The position numbers and the translations under genes are program-made. Under the pieces are notes generated by a model. That model was not told the DNA's origin. It saw only the letters and a program-made list of their open reading frames with translations, and searched no databases. A stretch of DNA of 64,000 nucleotides from Eledone cirrhosa (Eukaryota > Mollusca > Cephalopoda > Octopoda > Eledonidae), in NCBI GenBank assembly GCA_964016885.1, contig OZ024744.1, positions 28,565,108 to 28,629,107 of the forward strand, written 5' to 3'. Shown one piece after another: positions 1-10,043 of the stretch. Within the stretch, counting starts at the first letter, position 1. The number at the start of each line of letters is the position of its first letter.

Positions 1-218
1 AATTGTGTGTGTGTATGTTTGTATGTGTGTTTTTATTTTATTTTTCCTTTCCTTCTTCCTTTTCCAGCCTCACTTTCATATAGATTCCATTTTTGTTTTT
101 AAAATCTAAGGTCAATAAATACGCCAGGATTTTTTCATTCTGATGATTGAAAGCAAATTTTTTTTGCTTTTAAGAAACCACAGGTAAATGAAATAATTGC
201 CTTATTTTGTTTATTACA

Positions 219-221
<3 letters not shown>
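1..221. other. AT-rich sequence, no gene recognised
   Basis: Short GT-rich stretch followed by T-rich unique sequence. I see no coding signal and no repeat that I recognise. Confidence 0.5.

Positions 222-285
<64 letters not shown>
222..285. repeat. (AT)n microsatellite
   Basis: Uninterrupted TA dinucleotide run. A second (AT)n run lies at 423-460, so the short unique segment 286-422 is bracketed by (AT)n on both sides. Confidence 0.95.
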
Positions 286-287
<2 letters not shown>

Positions 288-421
288 GAAAATGTTTAAA
301 CGTCGAAACGGCTTGAGCTCTGCTGTCGGGGTTAAACATTTTCCTATTACCCACTCTACTACCCTAAGTATTGAGTACTTTGGTGCGTTATGGTCCATCT
401 GATTCCTTACCACACTTCCTG

Positions 422-422
<1 letters not shown>
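286..422. other. Unique segment with a 13-bp perfect hairpin
   Basis: The segment between two (AT)n tracts holds a perfect 13-bp inverted repeat: GGAAAATGTTTAA at 287-299 and its complement at 332-344, with a 32-nt loop. The loop contains CGAAAC (304-309) and GCTGTC (322-327), pieces that also occur in the 3' half of hammerhead ribozymes, but the CUGAUGA half and stem II are absent. It lies next to a Penelope-like element fragment. Function unknown. Confidence 0.4.
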
Positions 423-463
<41 letters not shown>

Positions 464-465
464 AG

Positions 466-545
466 TAATAATAATACATTTGAAGACTAAAATCCAAAGA
501 GGGCTCGATAAGGATAAATATATATCAAATATATAAGAACCGTAC
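466..545 (-). mobile_element. Penelope-like element terminal fragment, inverted
   Basis: About 78 bp match the reverse complement of the distal 3' end of the PLE at 7650-7728, including the block GAGGGCTCGATAAGG. The same block recurs in the same orientation at 30543-30620. It abuts (AT)n on its outer side and joins a sense-strand PLE fragment at about 546, so the two pieces meet head to head. It is either a separate insertion or an inverted terminal copy made during PLE integration. Confidence 0.75.
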
Positions 546-2690
546 TGCAATTTCGGCTTGTAAACATAAATTGCACAAAACTGTCCTGTATTACAGCCCA
601 ACATTATACCCTAACGGATAGTACGAACTATACGCCGATTTTTTACGTCTTGATGTGGTAGCTAAGTATATATTATGTTTATACCATTACTTATTTCTAT
701 AGGTAAGTATATATTACCTGTATGTTTTGTGAAGGTAAGTATATATTACCTCTATGTTTTGTGAAGATACGTATACTTTCTCGTACGTATATTTGCTTGT
801 ATATGTTATAGGCTTATATATTATTTTATATATAGTGGTACATGAGCATATGGTTATGTGTATACGTGAGTTTGGCGTCTGTGTGAGTATGCGGGTTCGT
901 ACGTATGTAGGGTTTGTGTATATGTTTACTTTGTGTTTTGTTTGACGTACGTCTGCGAACTTATGTGTATTTACATGCAGGTATGTGTGTGCGCGCATTA
1001 TATGCGTATTTATGTGTGTATATTTATATAAGTTTATATAATTATACGTATACACGCACACACACACACACATATATATATATTTTTTTTTAATATATAT
1101 TTTTATGTGTTTTGCTGTATACGTTCGTATGTGTGCGGGTACAGGCGTTGCGTGGGTTTTGTATGTGCGTGCGTGCTTTTGTGTGTACGTGCGTGTATTT
1201 GTATACCCATGGGGAGTGTTTTCGCGTATGCATGTGTATGCACGTATATGGATGCGAGCATGTATATATTTAATTTCAATTACCTCTGTAATTTATTTAC
1301 TTTATTCTTAACTCTGAAGCCGAGAATCATTCGGTTTCCTAATAGAATTATACTCTATTTTTTAATTTTTTTTATTGTAACAAATTTATATAAATGGCCG
1401 AGATGACATGAAGGTCTAGATAAACTGGAAGTTTCAAGTACATAGAATATTGTAAATAACAAAATATAATTTAGAGATACATCAGATGAAAAATGGTATT
1501 TAACTAATGTATTGGTACGCGATGGGGCCCACCCACTGCCCCGGTGGACATAATTGAGAAGGCGTTTCCCTGGAGGACGGCAAGTGAGACGCGCTGGAAA
1601 AGCCACTCCAACTCGCGGGGTTCACACCTGCGGCTGGCCAGCTCAGCGCCTATGGTGGTGAGTAAGGAGGTAGCCCTGGGGCCGAGGACACCAGAAGTCT
1701 CCACTGCGGCCGGTATTTGAGGAGTTTGGCCCCCTCAGCCCGACGTGCAGCAGAACCTGGGTCAGTCGCAGACTGCACCAGGTTGCGGCTGCAGAAAGTG
1801 TCGGTGCAAGTGGCATCCCAAAAGAGGAGTTTGCCACCGCGGAACGGGAAGATGGTCATGCGATCTGGCCTTTTGCCGTCCCCTCAATCCAGCCCCACCG
1901 GCTCAAGCTGGGAAGGGAAGCCTGCAGCGTCCAAGCCATGCTTAATGACCTCGTTAAGGGCAGCACGCGTGGAATGCGGCCGGCACTGTGGCGACAGGAA
2001 AGCAGGTGGAGGCCAAAAGAGTCCACGGTGGAACCGCAGCGACATTGGGGTGGCTGGCAGATCCGGAGGCTGAGCCTCAGGGAAACGCCGATTTGCAGGC
2101 TATGGTTGTCTAGCTGCGTGACAGTGGAGAGGAGGGCAGGGCATGTAGCCAGGCACCACTGTGGGGTTTGGAGCCAAACGAAAACAAGCAAGGCGGTGCC
2201 TGTCGAACTGGCGCGTGAGCCTGTCTGAAGCCAGACTGCACTGGATGGCATCCCAAATGCGTTGGGGGGACTTGACATCAACAGTACGGTTTTGCCTTTG
2301 CGTGTAATTGTTTTCACCGCTCCACATAATGACGTATTATCTTCGTTTTTTTCGTTCATTGGCAGAGAACGTCTCTATGAACCACCTAATAGAATATTAG
2401 TCTACGACTTCATTTATACCATAAAAGTGGTTTTGTCTTTGCGTGTAATTGTTTTCACTGCACCAAATAATGACGTATTATCTTCGGTTTTTTTTTCGTT
2501 GTTTGCCAGGGAACGTTTCCACGAACCAAAGTATCGCCTTCCTGTCTTCCTTCGGTTGCAACGTTTTTCGAAATATTTACTTCTGCGTTCACAGATTGAC
2601 TTTGTTAGTTTCAGAAGATCCCGTTAAGGGTGAAAGCAGCGATTCTTTGCCTAAACTTTAATCTGTTATTTTAATAAAAATTCGTTTCTG
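546..2690 (+). mobile_element. Penelope-like element copy 1, 5'-truncated, with nested insertion
   Basis: This copy begins in the last codons of the PLE reading frame (matching 6591 onward) and carries the whole 3' region: the repeated GGTAAGTATATATTACC motif, the GT-rich middle, and the terminal part matching 7560-7640. The reverse transcriptase and endonuclease are missing. Homology to the second copy breaks at about 1358 and resumes at about 2284; the 925 bp between are foreign (see next entry). The outer end near 2690 lacks the terminal (AT)n block seen in copy 2. Confidence 0.8.
1358..2283 (-). pseudogene. Retroelement polyprotein C-terminal fragment nested in PLE
   Basis: The minus strand encodes, in changing frames, pieces of the C-terminal region of a retroelement-type protein common in molluscs and cnidarians. 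In order they are CRCGSTVDSFGLHLLSCRHS (about 2060-1980), a WDATCTDTF block (about 1815), METSGVLGP (about 1700) and a WLFQRVSLAVLQGN block (about 1600-1560). The KRPDG-like and WDAT..D residues resemble a PD-(D/E)XK nuclease core, but I did not prove that. At least two frameshifts make it dead. It interrupts the PLE 3' region, so it inserted after the PLE. The exact clade is uncertain. Confidence 0.6.
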
Positions 2691-3108
2691 GCGGAGATCA
2701 TTTAAGAAAAATTGGTGTCCAAGTGAGTTTGTTTCTTGATGAGTTCGAAGCTCGAGAATTTATCCTTGATAGGATAATTCCGAAAGCGAACGAAACCCTA
2801 AAGGGTAGAAACGCAATCCTGGTATGTGTATATGCATTTTTCTTCTAACTTTAATTTTATACCTAACTGTGTATAGTTGACGATATATTTAATCGATTTC
2901 CACGTGCTATTGAAATGGTGGGTAAATATTCTATAGCTGTTGATCGCGAATAGATGGCTGTCGTTTATTTATCTATTATTTCTTCATAGGTGCCTTTTAA
3001 TCTTATGGCCTGGTTTAATTGGTTTTTTTGTGTGGTTGATTATGCTAATTGGGAGAGGAAATGGAGTATATATCTTATCAAATGATTCTAAGGACATAAT
3101 TTATAGTA
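2691..3108. other. Unique AT-rich sequence
   Basis: No gene or repeat family recognised. It contains a small hairpin (TTATCC/GGATAA around 2762-2779). Confidence 0.4.
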
Positions 3109-3212
<104 letters not shown>

Positions 3213-3430
3213 TAAACGGAATAGAAAATGCTGACAAATTGTTCACAGTTGAAAAATGGTTTAATTAGGAATAAAAGAATATTAGTGATTGTATGGGTTA
3301 GTATTCAGTTGTGGTTTTAAGTTTTTAAGTTTTTACCGGTTGCGCATTTCTAAATGCTTTTCAAAAATAATTTTGAGATAGAGTGTCCGTGCTGTTTGCT
3401 CTGATCTGATTAGTTTTGGGAATTCTACCT

Positions 3431-3658
3431 GTTTTTATGTTAAAAAAGTGGTACCAGCGTTATTTTTTGTTGCAAAAATGCTTGTGGTCAAAACAATTTT
3501 GATTGGTCGGTAGAGGTCATGTGAATGTAAAAAGTTGATTTTGCGCCAAGACTGTTTTTATGTTAAAAAAGTGGCTCCAGCAAAAATTCTTGGTCAAAAC
3601 AATTTTGATTGGTCGGTAGAGGTCATGTGGATAAAAAATTGGTTTTGCGCCAAGATTG
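3431..3658. repeat. Imperfect 123-bp tandem duplication
   Basis: The unit 3431-3553 is repeated at 3554-3658. Both units share GTTTTTATGTTAAAAAAGTG at the start and TTTTGATTGGTCGGTAGAGG near the end. The second unit lost about 18 bp between these blocks. No reading frame. Confidence 0.85.
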
Positions 3659-3682
3659 AGAAATGACTCTTTCACAACAAAT

Positions 3683-3696
3683 ATGTGTGTGTGTGT

Positions 3697-3792
<96 letters not shown>

Positions 3793-3861
3793 TAGTAGTA
3801 GTAAGGTGTTCGATGCTGCGACAATGGCCAGCAGCGATGTGTGTCATATGGCTATTAAGAT

Positions 3862-3925
<64 letters not shown>
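3683..3925. repeat. (GT)n microsatellites
   Basis: Two long GT runs (about 3683-3790 and 3863-3925) are separated by unique sequence. Cys/Val or His/Thr reading frames here are artefacts of the repeat. Confidence 0.95.
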
Positions 3926-3926
<1 letters not shown>

Positions 3927-4342
3927 TATAGCAGAGTAATTCGATGCCACCCACACCCAGCGCATCAGCAAGGAATCTTACTTCATTAACAAATACGGAC
4001 CCCGTCTAAACACTTCTCCCTAAGACGAACCCACAACATACACACGTCAACATACATACCTACATCAGCACACATCTCTGCCCACATATAAACACAATGA
4101 AACACGTAAACACACATGCTCTATGGTGCAATACAAAAAAATATATGTGCATATATATGTATGTATATATGTATATATATATATATATGTAGTGAATATA
4201 TGTATGTGTATATATATATAGTGAATATCATTTCACACCTTTTATTGTTAAGATTTTTGATGTTCTATTAAGAGAACCGATTTTACTGAAAAAATCGAAT
4301 AATGTACACCATTTTACCAGGGGAAAAAAATAGTGGTCCACC

Positions 4343-4374
<32 letters not shown>

Positions 4375-4412
4375 AACACATACACACGCGTACATCAACA
4401 TACAAAGAGACT

Positions 4413-4445
<33 letters not shown>

Positions 4446-4495
4446 GCACTTCTCCGTATAAGAAAAAAGCTGAAAAATATCTTTTGACATGCTTT
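3926..4495. other. Non-coding spacer with (CA)n tracts
   Basis: Unique sequence to about 4130, then TA/TATG-rich DNA, then (CA)n at 4331-4368 and 4419-4446. No gene seen. Confidence 0.5.
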
Positions 4496-4499
4496 TGAC

Positions 4500-4955
4500 A
4501 CCCATTAGTTTTACGGTAATCCTTAGTTACAGCATTATGTAGTAGTTGATGGTAAGTACTGCGCTCCACTTGATATAGGTTGCCAGTTTTATCGGAATGG
4601 ACGTGCATGGCGTTAGAATCCTTAATAGAACGAATTCTATTCTTCAGGTCTTGCTGGAAGGAATTGCTCCTATTCCGAAATTTGATACTCCGAATGAGTT
4701 CCAAGACATCATTTTCGAAGGGTAGCAATGCTGGGTTCCACGGAGGGTTATTATAGGTTTTAAATCCAAATTTGTCCTGTTTGTTGTCTGTTTTTCGCGG
4801 ATTATCGTAATAAAAGGCACGCCAACGCAACCTTTTAATGAACGCGTCTGTTTTCTGTATCAGGAGTTTTAGGTATGTTTTCCTGCTTGGTACGGGTATG
4901 TTCTTTGTAGAAATATTCAGATGTTGTTTCTGCATGATGAATATAAGTCAGTAGA
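4500..4955 (-). pseudogene. Penelope-like element N-terminal coding segment, inverted
   Basis: The minus strand encodes the PLE region upstream of the reverse transcriptase. It contains a KRLRWRAFYY block, FGFKTYNNPPWNPALLPFEN, then NSFQQDLKNRIRSIK, SDKTGNLYQVERSTY and HNAVTKDYRKTN, the usual order in this family. The last residues (KTN, about 4509) would be followed in an intact PLE by the IND/GFKI residues that start the plus-strand frame at about 4970. The 5' coding part is therefore flipped relative to the rest, as after twin-primed reverse transcription. Beyond KTN the frame runs into unrelated (CA)n DNA. Confidence 0.75.
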
Positions 4956-6659
4956 GTGCTCAACCGAAGGAGCCAAATCAATGAAATCAACGATGCTGGG
5001 TTTAAAATCACATCTGATCTCAACATCCTGGACCGGACCGAACCTCTGGACCCTATCTCTCCCCACTTTACCCTGAAGGATCACAAATCCAATTTTCCGA
5101 ACAACCCCTCTATTCGGCTTATTAACCCTACGAAGTCCGATTTAGGTAGACTTAGTAAAACGATTCTTGATAGAATTATACCTGAAATTAGAAGTTTGGC
5201 CCCTCTCGCACTGTGGAACAATTCTTTCGCGGTGATTGATTGGTTCAACGGCATATGTAACAAGGAACATTGCCGTTTTATTCAATTCGACATCAACAAT
5301 TACTACTCCTCCATCACTTTACCACTTCTCCTTAGAGCTATCAATTTCGCTAAAACACTCACAGTGGTTAAGGATTTCGAAGTTGCTGTCATCCTTAATG
5401 CCCGAAAGTCGGTGATTAATTTCGACGACTCTATTTGGATTAAAAAATCCAATAGTACCCCATTCGACGTGAGTATGGGCGCCAGTGACTCTGCGGAGGT
5501 TACTGATCTTATTGGCCTTTTCCTTCTTTTCTCTATCAAGGACGAATTCCCCAACGCGGGCGGTGGTTTGTACCGTGACGATGGTCTTTTGACCATGACT
5601 AAGTGCGGACCTCGTGCTTGCGACAGATTCAGAAAAGAACTCACAGCCTTCTTTAAAGGCTTCAACCTCTCTATACAGGTTGAGGCCAATCTCTCGGTCG
5701 TTAATTACCTCGACGTTACCCTCAATTTACTGAATGGGTTGTATTACCCGTATAGAAAGCCGAATGATACGCTTAATTACATAAGTAAGCATTCCAACCA
5801 TCCTGCCAGCATAACCAAGAACCTGGTAAAAAACGTTTCGTTGAGGCTTTCCCGTCTTTCCACCAACGAGCGCATTTTCAACGACCATTCCACTTATTAC
5901 AATGAAGCTCTTGCTCGAAGTGGATTTGTCGATAAGGTAGCATATACAGAGTACGGGAATAGACCTAGAAGAAATAGATCCCGTCGCATTTGTTGGTTTA
6001 ACCCACCATATAATATGGAGGTGGCCACACCATTAGCTAAGATCTTTCTTTCCCTTATTACCAAGCATTTCCCCCCTACACATAAATATAGTAACATTTT
6101 TAATAGAAACACTATTAAAATGTCTTACTCTACGACTCCTAACCTTGCACATAACATCACAGCTTCAAATTTAGCTAAACTACCTAGCCGTAGGAACACG
6201 TGCAACCCTGTAGTTAGTACTAACTGTAATTGTAGGAATCGGGCTGATTGTCCCCTATCCGGGAAATGCCTCTCTAGTAACATTGTCTACAAATGTAAGG
6301 TTGTAACACCCACGTCCCGTAGGGCCTACATAGGGTTAACCGCCAATAGTTTCAAGCAGCGTCTTTACATGCATACCCATTCTTTTCGTTACCCTCTAAG
6401 AAGGAATATGACGTCACTTTCAGCTTATATCTGGAGTCTAAAAGACAACCACACCCAATATAAGTTACACTGGGAGATCCTAGCTAGGGCTAGATCGTAT
6501 AACGGAAATAAAAGACCATGTGACCTCTGCGCCGCTGAGGCCCTGGAAATACTCTACGCCACAGTCCACATCTTAAACAAAAAATCTGAGGCAATTTCGG
6601 CTTGTAAACATAAATTGCACAAAACTTTCCTGTATTACAGCCCCTATCCTAACGGATAG
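4956..6659 (+). CDS. Penelope-like element reverse transcriptase with GIY-YIG endonuclease
   Basis: 567 open codons. The first codon in the frame is GTG and is not a real start, because the N-terminal part lies inverted just upstream. The protein copies element RNA into DNA and nicks the target. Visible parts: the FTLKDHK..F.NNPSIRLINP block (about residues 37-56) typical of PLEs, FIQFDINNYYSSI (about 109-121, first catalytic Asp), YRDDG (about 206-210, catalytic Asp pair), a Cys-rich C.C...C.....C segment (about 423-438), and VYKCKVVTPTSRRAYIG with later R and H residues (about 443-470), the GIY-YIG nuclease core. It ends at TAG 6657-6659. This is the only long intact retroelement frame in the first 20 kb, but the element as a whole is rearranged. 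Confidence 0.88.
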   Translation: MLNRRSQINEINDAGFKITSDLNILDRTEPLDPISPHFTLKDHKSNFPNNPSIRLINPTKSDLGRLSKTILDRIIPEIRSLAPLALWNNSFAVIDWFNGICNKEHCRFIQFDINNYYSSITLPLLLRAINFAKTLTVVKDFEVAVILNARKSVINFDDSIWIKKSNSTPFDVSMGASDSAEVTDLIGLFLLFSIKDEFPNAGGGLYRDDGLLTMTKCGPRACDRFRKELTAFFKGFNLSIQVEANLSVVNYLDVTLNLLNGLYYPYRKPNDTLNYISKHSNHPASITKNLVKNVSLRLSRLSTNERIFNDHSTYYNEALARSGFVDKVAYTEYGNRPRRNRSRRICWFNPPYNMEVATPLAKIFLSLITKHFPPTHKYSNIFNRNTIKMSYSTTPNLAHNITASNLAKLPSRRNTCNPVVSTNCNCRNRADCPLSGKCLSSNIVYKCKVVTPTSRRAYIGLTANSFKQRLYMHTHSFRYPLRRNMTSLSAYIWSLKDNHTQYKLHWEILARARSYNGNKRPCDLCAAEALEILYATVHILNKKSEAISACKHKLHKTFLYYSPYPNG

Positions 6660-7719
6660 CACGATCTATACGTGGATATTTTACGTCTTGATGTGGGAGC
6701 TAAGTATATGTTTTGTTTATTCCTTTACTTATTTTCATAGGTAAGTATATATTACCCGTATGTTTTGTGAAGATATGTAACCTTCTCGTACGTATATTTG
6801 ACTGTTATGGCGTATAATTTTTACATATTCTGGTATTTAGGGTTTGGTTATGTGTATATGGGAGTTTTGCGTCTGCGTGAGTATGCAGGTTCGTACGTAT
6901 GGTGGGTGTGTGTATATGTGTACTTCTTGTTTTAGTTGACTTACGTCTCCGAACCTTCGTGTATTTATTTGTAGGTATGTGTGTGCGCTTGTTATATACG
7001 TATTTATTTACTTATATACGTTTATATAATTATTTATTTATTTGTACACAAGCATACACACATACACATATTTATATGTGCGTGGTTTTGTATACCTATG
7101 GTAAGGTTTTGCGTATGCTTGTGTATGTACGTATCTGTTTGCGTGTATGTATTTATTTGTTTCTATTACTTCTGTATTGTATTTATTTACTTTGTTCTTA
7201 ACTCTGTAGCGGAGATTCATTTGGTCTCCTAGTTAGAATTTTAGTCAACAACTTCTGCTATAGCATTTACGTGGTTTTGTCTTTGCGTGCTATTGTTCTC
7301 CACGCTCCACATATGACTTATTATCTTCGTTTTTTCGTTCATTGCCAGAGAACGTCTCTATGCACCACTTAGAGAACATTAGTCTACGACCTCTTTTATA
7401 CCATAAACGCGTAATTGCTTTTCACCGCTCCTATTAATGACGTATTATTCGTTTTTTCCCGTTCTTTGCCAGCGAACGTCACCATGAACCAAAGTATCGT
7501 CTTCCTGTCTTCCTCCGGTTGCAACGTTTTTTGAAATATCCAGTTCTGCGTTTACAGATTGACTTTGTTAGTTTCAGAAGATCCCGTTAAGGGTGAAAGC
7601 AGCGATTCTGTGCTTAAACTTTAATCTGTTATTTTAATAAATATTTGCTCTTCGGTTCTTATATATCTGATATATATTTTCCTTATCGAGCCCTCTTTGG
7701 ATTTTAGTCTTCAATTTTA

Positions 7720-7732
<13 letters not shown>
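6660..7732 (+). mobile_element. Penelope-like element 3' region
   Basis: About 1.07 kb of non-coding 3' sequence follows the stop codon. It is collinear with copy 1 (548-1358 and 2284-2690) and ends with the terminal block that recurs inverted at 466-545 and 30543-30705. It includes the GTAAGTATATATTACC motif near 6741 and two diverged copies of a TTTTCGTTC..TTGCCAG..GAACGTC segment (7325-7355 and 7445-7475). The end merges into (AT)n. Confidence 0.8.

Positions 7733-7804
<72 letters not shown>
7731..7804. repeat. (AT)n microsatellite
   Basis: Pure TA run between the PLE 3' end and a Helitron-like element. Confidence 0.95.
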
Positions 7805-7812
<8 letters not shown>

Positions 7813-8753
7813 GTATGTGTGTGTGTCTGTGTATTACCTATAGGCGCCTACATCTTACCACCGATTTTCATGAAACTTTTCAGGCTCATAGATTAGTCAT
7901 CGGGGAGTGTTTTCTATATATCAGCGTATCGTTTTTTTTTATTCCAGGGTTATTCTGCAGATAAAAATCGATAGGGGTTTCACCGTTTTTAGGTATCGAA
8001 AAATAAGATTTGGGGCTCTAGCTCCCACATTTTGCCACCAATTTCGTTCAAATTTTAAAGCAAAATAGAATTTATCATTGCACATCCTGTAATGGCTTTA
8101 TATTTTGCATTTGTTGTTCAGGGATGGCGTGGCAGCCGCTTAGATATTCAAAAATACCACTTTTAGACTCAAATTTCCACTTTTTCGGCTCTAGCTCCCA
8201 CATTAATCAACCTACTTTGTGGCTTTACATTTTGGATTTTTTGTTCAGGAACGGCATGGCAGCCGCTTAAATATTCGAAAATACCACCTTTTCGCTCAAA
8301 TTTCCGCCTTTTCGGCTCTAGCTCGCACATTTTTCAACCGATTTCGTTCAAATTCGAAACTTCGGCTCCACCTCACACATAAATCAATTTATTTGGTTCA
8401 ACTTTTATACTACGATAGAACCTATCATTGCACATCTTATAGATGGTCAAATGCAAAACGATGGCCACAGACGTCGTCTGAGCTTTTAGTTGTGTATTTC
8501 AGAATTCATCTCTTTCCAATCAAGTAGCGTGAGGAAATTTGGCTTAGTGTTAGAGGTCATTACCTCCCTCCCCCAGCATGCCCCTTCGTCAGTCACCCTC
8601 GTTTCTCAGTGATAGAGGTCATCACCACCCTCCCCAGCATGGCCTGTGCGTGGCCATAGATTAGTCATCGAGAAACAGTCTCTAAGATCAACACCTTTTC
8701 ATCAAAGCAGATATTATTTTACCTACCCAGGCAACGCTGGGTGCTGCTGCTAG
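7805..8753 (+). mobile_element. Non-autonomous Helitron-like element
   Basis: The right end has the expected Helitron arrangement: a perfect 6-bp stem ACCCAG (8725-8730) / CTGGGT (8737-8742) with loop GCAACG, then CTAG at 8750-8753 followed by T. A second element ending GCAACGCCGGG..CTGCTAG lies at 29006-29392. The left end, with its GTGTGTGTGTCTGTG motif, resembles that second element but merges into (AT)n, so the TC start is not resolved. There is no coding capacity. The interior holds an imperfect 127-bp tandem duplication (8094-8220 and 8221-8340) with the block GGCAGCCGCTTA in each unit. Confidence 0.65.
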
Positions 8754-8834
8754 TATATATATAAAAGTATATTTATATATATAAGTATATATATACATAT
8801 ATATTTATATATATAAATATACTTATATATATAC

Positions 8835-8907
<73 letters not shown>

Positions 8908-8945
8908 AGTATATTTATATACATAAATATATATGTATATATATA

Positions 8946-9007
<62 letters not shown>
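8754..9007. repeat. (AT)n-rich tract
   Basis: TA repeats broken by TATAAGTATAT and TATACATATAT variants, nearly self-complementary over its length. Confidence 0.9.
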
Positions 9008-9009
<2 letters not shown>

Positions 9010-9241
9010 TATGTATACGTACATACATATATGTATACAGGCGTACACTAATATGTATATACATACATGCGCACATATATATATATATATATGTACGTAC
9101 ATATATATATATGTGCGCATGTATGTATGTATATACATACTAGTGTACGTCTGTATACATATATGTGTGTACGTATACATCTTATATTTAATCAGCCGTG
9201 CTATAAGTGAGACATGAAATGTCATTCATTGTTTCCATTTA
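9008..9241. repeat. Palindromic dispersed repeat, copy 1
   Basis: A near-perfect inverted repeat is centred at about 9096, with arms reaching to about 9013 and 9178 and a 6-nt length difference in the AT core. Landmarks are GCGCAC at 9069-9074 and GTGCGC at 9113-9118. The left arm and the right flank (GTGAGACATGAAAT.., TTCCATTTATATAT) match a second locus at 29871-30166, so it is a dispersed element and not a random AT palindrome. Confidence 0.7.
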
Positions 9242-9262
9242 TATATATATATATATATATAT

Positions 9263-9483
9263 ATAATAACTAGAAATTGATTAACATATAAATACACATG
9301 AATAATTAGATAATATTATAATATTATAATATTATATATAATATTATAATATTATAAGGTATCTATTTTTGAAGTTCTGGTTAACTTTATATAGTTACCT
9401 ACCTAGCTATGTGTGGTTACACACTTGTACACATTATCTCCAGTAATTATTCATGTGTATTTATATGTTAATCAATTTCTAGT

Positions 9484-9489
<6 letters not shown>
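9263..9489. mobile_element. MITE with perfect 46-bp terminal inverted repeats
   Basis: The arm 9263-9308, starting ATAATAACTAGAAATTGATT, is exactly the reverse complement of 9444-9489. The 135-bp interior is non-coding and contains a second AT-rich inverted repeat of ATATTATA units. Both sides are (AT)n, so any TA target duplication is masked. The size, long perfect inverted repeats and lack of coding sequence fit a non-autonomous DNA transposon. Its transposase family is not evident. Confidence 0.85.
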
Positions 9490-9560
<71 letters not shown>

Positions 9561-10009
9561 TATTATATCATAAATTCATAGAACATATGATATATTGTAT
9601 ATATTGTATTGGATGTCTTAATCAAAGTGAAGCGGGCTCAATACTTTAAATTGCAATATTAAATATTTAAATGGAGTTAGTATTTAGGTATACTTAATAA
9701 ACAGAGGATAAAAGCAGAACGATTAAAAACAGAAATTACTGATGGCGAATCAAAGAACACTTACCAATGATTCTCCATCCTAATTTTCTGTTTTTATATA
9801 CATATATATGGGTAATGACCAAGAAACATGTTGATTGTTTCTCGATGACAGTGTTGAAAAAACGGATGACGATTGTTCATCGGCTTTATCAGGCCTTATA
9901 TTTACAAACGAATCATGTATTATTATTAGTGTTGGATATAACCCATACGTACATACGTATGTGAACATGGGTGTGTGTGTGTGTATGCGCGTGTGTGTGT
10001 GCACACGTA

Positions 10010-10043
<34 letters not shown>

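Noticed and set aside
466..2690. Twin priming for PLE copy 1
   Set aside because: The inverted piece is the distal 3' end, not the segment just upstream of the sense part, so the geometry does not fit.
2700..2840. Possible hammerhead ribozyme (TTGATGAG, CGAAAC, short stems)
   Set aside because: The CUGAUGA box has an insertion or a missing base, and no combination gives correct stems I, II and III with an NUH cleavage site.
3623..3931. Cys/Val- and His/Thr-rich reading frames
   Set aside because: They are translations of (GT)n/(CA)n. The same applies to frames at 29604-30014 and 36392-36706.
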